A stretch of 64,000 bases of DNA, from assembly GCF_024298965.1 (NCBI RefSeq), contig NZ_CP085193.1, forward strand, positions 6,014,001 to 6,078,000, in the 5' to 3' direction. Below, piece by piece: positions 60,694 through 64,000 of this stretch. The stretch comes from Streptomyces rapamycinicus NRRL 5491. GTDB taxonomy: Bacteria; Actinomycetota; Actinomycetes; Streptomycetales; Streptomycetaceae. The position numbers were made by a program, and so were the translations under genes. Below the pieces are notes generated by a model. It was given only the letters and a program-made list of their open reading frames with translations. It made no database searches and was not told the origin of the DNA. The number at the start of each line of letters is the position of its first letter. Position 1 is the first letter of the stretch.

Positions 60694-61473
60694 CTACTCG
60701 TCCTCGGCCAGGGTCAGCTCGACGCCGCCCACGAAGCCCGCCGACAGGTTGTAGATGAAGGCCCCGAGCGTGGCCAGCGCGGTCGCCAGCACCACATTGA
60801 TCACGGCGATGATCCCGGTGAACCCCAGGACACGCGGAAGCGACAGGAAGGACTGCAGGTCGAACCCGCTGCCCTTCTGCGACTCCGTGGCGTCGCTTAT
60901 GGTGCCGCCCACCGCGCTGAAGACGCCCATGGCGTCCATGACCATCCACAGCACCGCCACCGCGATCACGGTGCAGATCCCCAGCGCGATCGCCAGCAGG
61001 AAGCTGACCTTCATGACCGACCACGGATCGACCCTGGCGACCCGCAGCCGCGCCTTACGGGTCCGCGGCGCCGGACGGGCCCCCACGGACGTACGAGGGC
61101 GCCGGACGGCCGTGGCGGCCTGCTGGTGCCCCGTCTGGGCGGCCTGGGCCGACTGGGCCGACTGCCCGGGCACCGCGGAGCCGCCCCGTCCGGCCCCGCC
61201 GCCGGGCGGCGGGGCGTATGCCTGCGGCGGGTGGTACGGCTGCGCGGGCTGGGCGGGGGCGGGACGCTCGTTGGGGAGCGGGCTGGAGTACTGGGGCTTG
61301 GGGTGCGGATCGCGCTGCGGTCGCAGCTTCCGGGTCTCGGTCACCGCCGCGGCGGAGTCCCCGGCCGGGGCACGGGCGCCGTCCCCAGCGGTGTGACCGC
61401 CCGTCGGGGCTCCCGATCCCGGACGCCCTCCGGCGTCCGCACCGCCGCCCGCGGCACCCGTGGCTCCACTCAC
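60694..61473 (-). CDS. DUF3566 membrane protein downstream of gyrA
   Basis: 259 residues. A long Pro/Gly/Ala/Gln-rich cytoplasmic leader (to about residue 140) is followed by the DUF3566 domain: RVDPWSVMKVSFLLAIALGI, helix TVIAVAVLWMVMDAMG, and IAVINVVLATALATLGAFIYNLSAGFVGG. The family is nearly always next to gyrA in actinobacteria; its function is unknown. GTG starts 3 bp after the gyrA stop with GAGGAG upstream, so it is cotranscribed. Confidence 0.9.
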   Translation of the reverse strand: MSGATGAAGGGADAGGRPGSGAPTGGHTAGDGARAPAGDSAAAVTETRKLRPQRDPHPKPQYSSPLPNERPAPAQPAQPYHPPQAYAPPPGGGAGRGGSAVPGQSAQSAQAAQTGHQQAATAVRRPRTSVGARPAPRTRKARLRVARVDPWSVMKVSFLLAIALGICTVIAVAVLWMVMDAMGVFSAVGGTISDATESQKGSGFDLQSFLSLPRVLGFTGIIAVINVVLATALATLGAFIYNLSAGFVGGVELTLAEDE

Positions 61474-61476
61474 GAC

Positions 61477-64000
61477 TTACTCCTCGGTCTCGTCGGCCGG
61501 GGGCGCTGTGCCCTCGGCCGCCTCGGACTCGGCCTCCTCGGCTGGCGCGTTCACGGCCGCGGTTTCTTCCTCGACCTCTTCAGCCTCACGACCGGCCTCG
61601 GCGTTCCGGGCGATGCCGACGACGGCATCGCGCTTGCCCAGGTTGATCAGTTGGACGCCCATGGTGTCACGGCCCGTCTCCCTGACCTCATTGACCCGGG
61701 TGCGGATCACGCCACCGCTGAGCGTGATGGCGAGGATCTCATCGGTCTCCTCGACCACCAGCGCCCCGACCAGGGAACCGCGGTCCTCGACGATCTTCGC
61801 CGCCTTGATTCCGAGACCACCGCGCCCCTGGACGCGGTACTCATCGACATTGGTCCGCTTCGCGTACCCGCCGTCGGTGGCGGTGAACACGAACGTACCG
61901 GCCCGGACGACATTCATCGAGAGGAGTTCGTCCCCTTCGCGGAAGCTCATGCCCTTCACACCGGAGGTCGCGCGCCCCATCGGCCGCAGCGAGTCGTCGG
62001 TCGCCGTGAACCGGATCGACTGGGCCTTCCTGCTGATCAGCAGCAGATCGTCCGCGGAGGAGACCAGTTCGGCGCCGATCAGCTCGTCCTCGCGGCCGTC
62101 CTCCATCTCCCGGAGGTTGATCGCGATCACACCGCCCGAGCGGGGCGAGTCGTAGTCCTTCAGCGGGGTCTTCTTCACCAGGCCGGACTTGGTGGCCAGC
62201 ACCAGGTACGGCACCGCCTCGTAGTCCCGGATGGCGAGAATCCGCGCGATCTTCTCATCGGGCTGGAAGGCCAGCAGATTCGCCACATGCTGGCCGCGCG
62301 CCTCACGTCCCGCGTCCGGCAGTTCGTACGCCTTCGCCCGGTAGACCCGGCCCTTGTTGGTGAAGAACAGCAGCCAGTGGTGGGTGGTCGAGACGAAGAA
62401 GTGGGAGACGATGTCGTCCTGCTTCAGCTTCGTCCCGCGCACGCCCTTGCCGCCGCGCTTCTGCGAGCGGTAGTCCTCGGTCTTGGTGCGCTTCACATAG
62501 CCGCCACGCGTGATCGTGACGACGATGTCCTCCTCGGCGATCAGGTCCTCGATGGACATGTCGCCGTCGAAGGGGACCAGCTTGGTGCGCCGGTCGTCGC
62601 CGAACTTCTCGACGATCGCGGTCAGCTCCTCGCTGATGATCTGCCGCTGCCGCTCGGGCGAGGCCAGGATCGCGTTGTACTCGTTGATCTTGGCCTGCAG
62701 CTCGTCATGCTCCTGGACGATCTTCTGACGCTCCAGGGCGGCCAGCCGCCGCAGCTGCATCTCGAGGATCGCGTTCGCCTGGATCTCGTCGATCTCCAGC
62801 AGGCCCATCAGGCCCTCGCGCGCGGTCTCCACCGTGTCGCTGCGCCGGATCAGCGCGATGACCTCGTCGATCGCGTCCAGGGCCTTGAGCAGACCGCGCA
62901 GGATGTGCGCCCGCTCCTCGGCCTTGCGCAGCCGGAAGCGGGTCCGGCGGACGATGACCTCGACCTGGTGGGTGACCCAGTTGCGGATGAACGCGTCCAG
63001 CGAGAGGGTGCGCGGCACGCCGTCGACCAGGGCCAGCATGTTGGCGCCGAAGTTGGTCTGCAGATCGGTGTGCTTGTAGAGGTTGTTGATGACGACCTTG
63101 GCGACCGCGTCCCGCTTGAGCACGATGACCAGGCGCTGGCCGGTGCGCGAGGAGGTCTCGTCACGGACGTCGGCGATGCCGCCGACCCTGCCGTCCTTCA
63201 CCAGGTCGGCGATCTTCTGCGCGAGGTTGTCCGGGTTCACCTGGTACGGCAGCTCGGTGACCACCAGGCACTGCCGGCCCTGGATCTCCTCGACCTCCAC
63301 CACCGCGCGCATGGTGATCGAGCCGCGCCCGGTGCGGTACGCCTCCTCGATGCCCTTACGGCCGACGACCAGCGCCCCGGTCGGGAAGTCCGGGCCCTTG
63401 ATCCGGTCGATCAGGGCGTCGAGCAGCTCTTCCTGGGTGGCCTCGGGGTTGGCCAGGGCCCACTGGGCGCCCTCGGCCACTTCGCGCAGATTGTGCGGCG
63501 GGATGTTGGTGGCCATACCGACCGCGATCCCCGCCGAGCCGTTGATCAGCAGGTTCGGGAAACGGGCCGGCAGGACCGTCGGCTCCTGGTTGCGGCCGTC
63601 GTAGTTGTCCTGGAAGTCGACGGTCTCCTCGTCGATGTCCCGGAGCATCTCCATCGACAGCGGCGCCATCTTGCACTCGGTGTACCGCATGGCCGCCGCG
63701 GGGTCGTTGCCCGGGGAGCCGAAGTTGCCGTTGGAGTCGACCAGCGGCATCCGCATGGACCACGGCTGGGCCAGCCGCACCAGCGCGTCGTAGATCGACG
63801 AGTCGCCGTGCGGGTGGTAGGTGCCCATGACGTCGCCGACGACGCGGGCGCACTTGTAGAAGCCCTTCTCGGGGCGGTACCCGCCGTCGTACATCGCGTA
63901 CAGCACCCGGCGGTGCACCGGCTTGAGGCCGTCCCGGACGTCGGGCAGCGCACGGCTCACGATCACGCTCATCGCGTAATCGAGGTACGAGCGCTGCATC
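61477..64000 (-). CDS. gyrA: DNA gyrase subunit A (5' end outside window)
   Basis: About 840 residues visible, missing roughly the first 30-40. Breakage-reunion domain: [28 protein letters not shown], catalytic Tyr in [10 protein letters not shown], quinolone region [17 protein letters not shown] keeping Ser at E. coli position 83 and Asp at 87, so no known quinolone-resistance change there. C-terminal DNA-wrapping beta-pinwheel with the GyrA box QKRGGKG. An acidic Glu/Ala tail. The DUF3566 gene follows in the same transcript. Confidence 0.98.
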   Translation of the reverse strand, partial: MQRSYLDYAMSVIVSRALPDVRDGLKPVHRRVLYAMYDGGYRPEKGFYKCARVVGDVMGTYHPHGDSSIYDALVRLAQPWSMRMPLVDSNGNFGSPGNDPAAAMRYTECKMAPLSMEMLRDIDEETVDFQDNYDGRNQEPTVLPARFPNLLINGSAGIAVGMATNIPPHNLREVAEGAQWALANPEATQEELLDALIDRIKGPDFPTGALVVGRKGIEEAYRTGRGSITMRAVVEVEEIQGRQCLVVTELPYQVNPDNLAQKIADLVKDGRVGGIADVRDETSSRTGQRLVIVLKRDAVAKVVINNLYKHTDLQTNFGANMLALVDGVPRTLSLDAFIRNWVTHQVEVIVRRTRFRLRKAEERAHILRGLLKALDAIDEVIALIRRSDTVETAREGLMGLLEIDEIQANAILEMQLRRLAALERQKIVQEHDELQAKINEYNAILASPERQRQIISEELTAIVEKFGDDRRTKLVPFDGDMSIEDLIAEEDIVVTITRGGYVKRTKTEDYRSQKRGGKGVRGTKLKQDDIVSHFFVSTTHHWLLFFTNKGRVYRAKAYELPDAGREARGQHVANLLAFQPDEKIARILAIRDYEAVPYLVLATKSGLVKKTPLKDYDSPRSGGVIAINLREMEDGREDELIGAELVSSADDLLLISRKAQSIRFTATDDSLRPMGRATSGVKGMSFREGDELLSMNVVRAGTFVFTATDGGYAKRTNVDEYRVQGRGGLGIKAAKIVEDRGSLVGALVVEETDEILAITLSGGVIRTRVNEVRETGRDTMGVQLINLGKRDAVVGIARNAEAGREAEEVEEETAAVNAPAEEAESEAAEGTAPPADETEE

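Overview
The window is a gene-dense, roughly 72 percent GC stretch of a Streptomyces chromosome near the replication origin. The evidence is extreme GC3 codon use, GTG and TTG starts with GGAGG-type ribosome sites, class E sortases, crgA, a bacterial proteasome activator, and the fhaA-fhaB-PP2C-rodA-pbpA-pknB block followed by gyrA at the right edge. From memory, the order matches the S. coelicolor interval that ends at gyrA (about SCO3814 to SCO3873). All protein assignments come from reading motifs; no database search was possible.

Region 1 (1-28 kb) is catabolic and regulatory. A truncated FadR-type GntR regulator is followed by a first branched-chain 2-oxo acid dehydrogenase operon (E1alpha, E1beta, E2), which diverges from an orphan NarL/LuxR response regulator. 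Next come a long tandem-repeat spacer, an APH-fold protein, two divergent Ser/Thr kinases, the proteasome activator Bpa, a membrane-anchored secreted protein, a quinone oxidoreductase, and a translationally coupled mobA-moeA-K+ channel string. A second BKDH operon lies beside a divergent Lrp/AsnC gene (BkdR-like). A TetR gene, a 3-hydroxyacyl-CoA dehydrogenase and paaN follow, then a TrmH-type methylase and an SdpA/SdpB-like membrane pair.

Region 2 (28-37.5 kb) holds the overlapping paaABCDE operon for phenylacetyl-CoA epoxidation, an acyl-CoA dehydrogenase behind a KstR-like palindrome, a rhodanese, a J-domain-like protein, a DUF2252 protein, and an HxlR/azoreductase divergent pair. A 14-bp palindrome close to ACCGATCGTTCGGT occurs upstream of bkdA2, paaN and paaA. 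It suggests one TetR (PaaR-like) regulon linking branched-chain and phenylacetate catabolism.

Region 3 (37.8-52 kb) is the envelope and growth-control block: tRNA-Leu, two FHA proteins, PP2C phosphatase, RodA, PbpA and PknB with four PASTA repeats. Facing it are three class E sortases interleaved with a glutamine amidotransferase and a 58-residue membrane protein, then a DUF881 protein and crgA. A cluster of five DnaA boxes follows crgA.

Region 4 (52-64 kb) carries a rhomboid protease, a cyclophilin, a DUF5324 protein, an unusual HTH/coiled-coil/receiver protein, tRNA-Ala, a small HTH regulator beside a Pro-rich Ser/Thr kinase, a secreted protein, a DLW-39 micro-protein, tRNA-Ile, a DUF3566 membrane protein and the 3' part of gyrA. 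I see no insertion sequence, prophage or CRISPR array.
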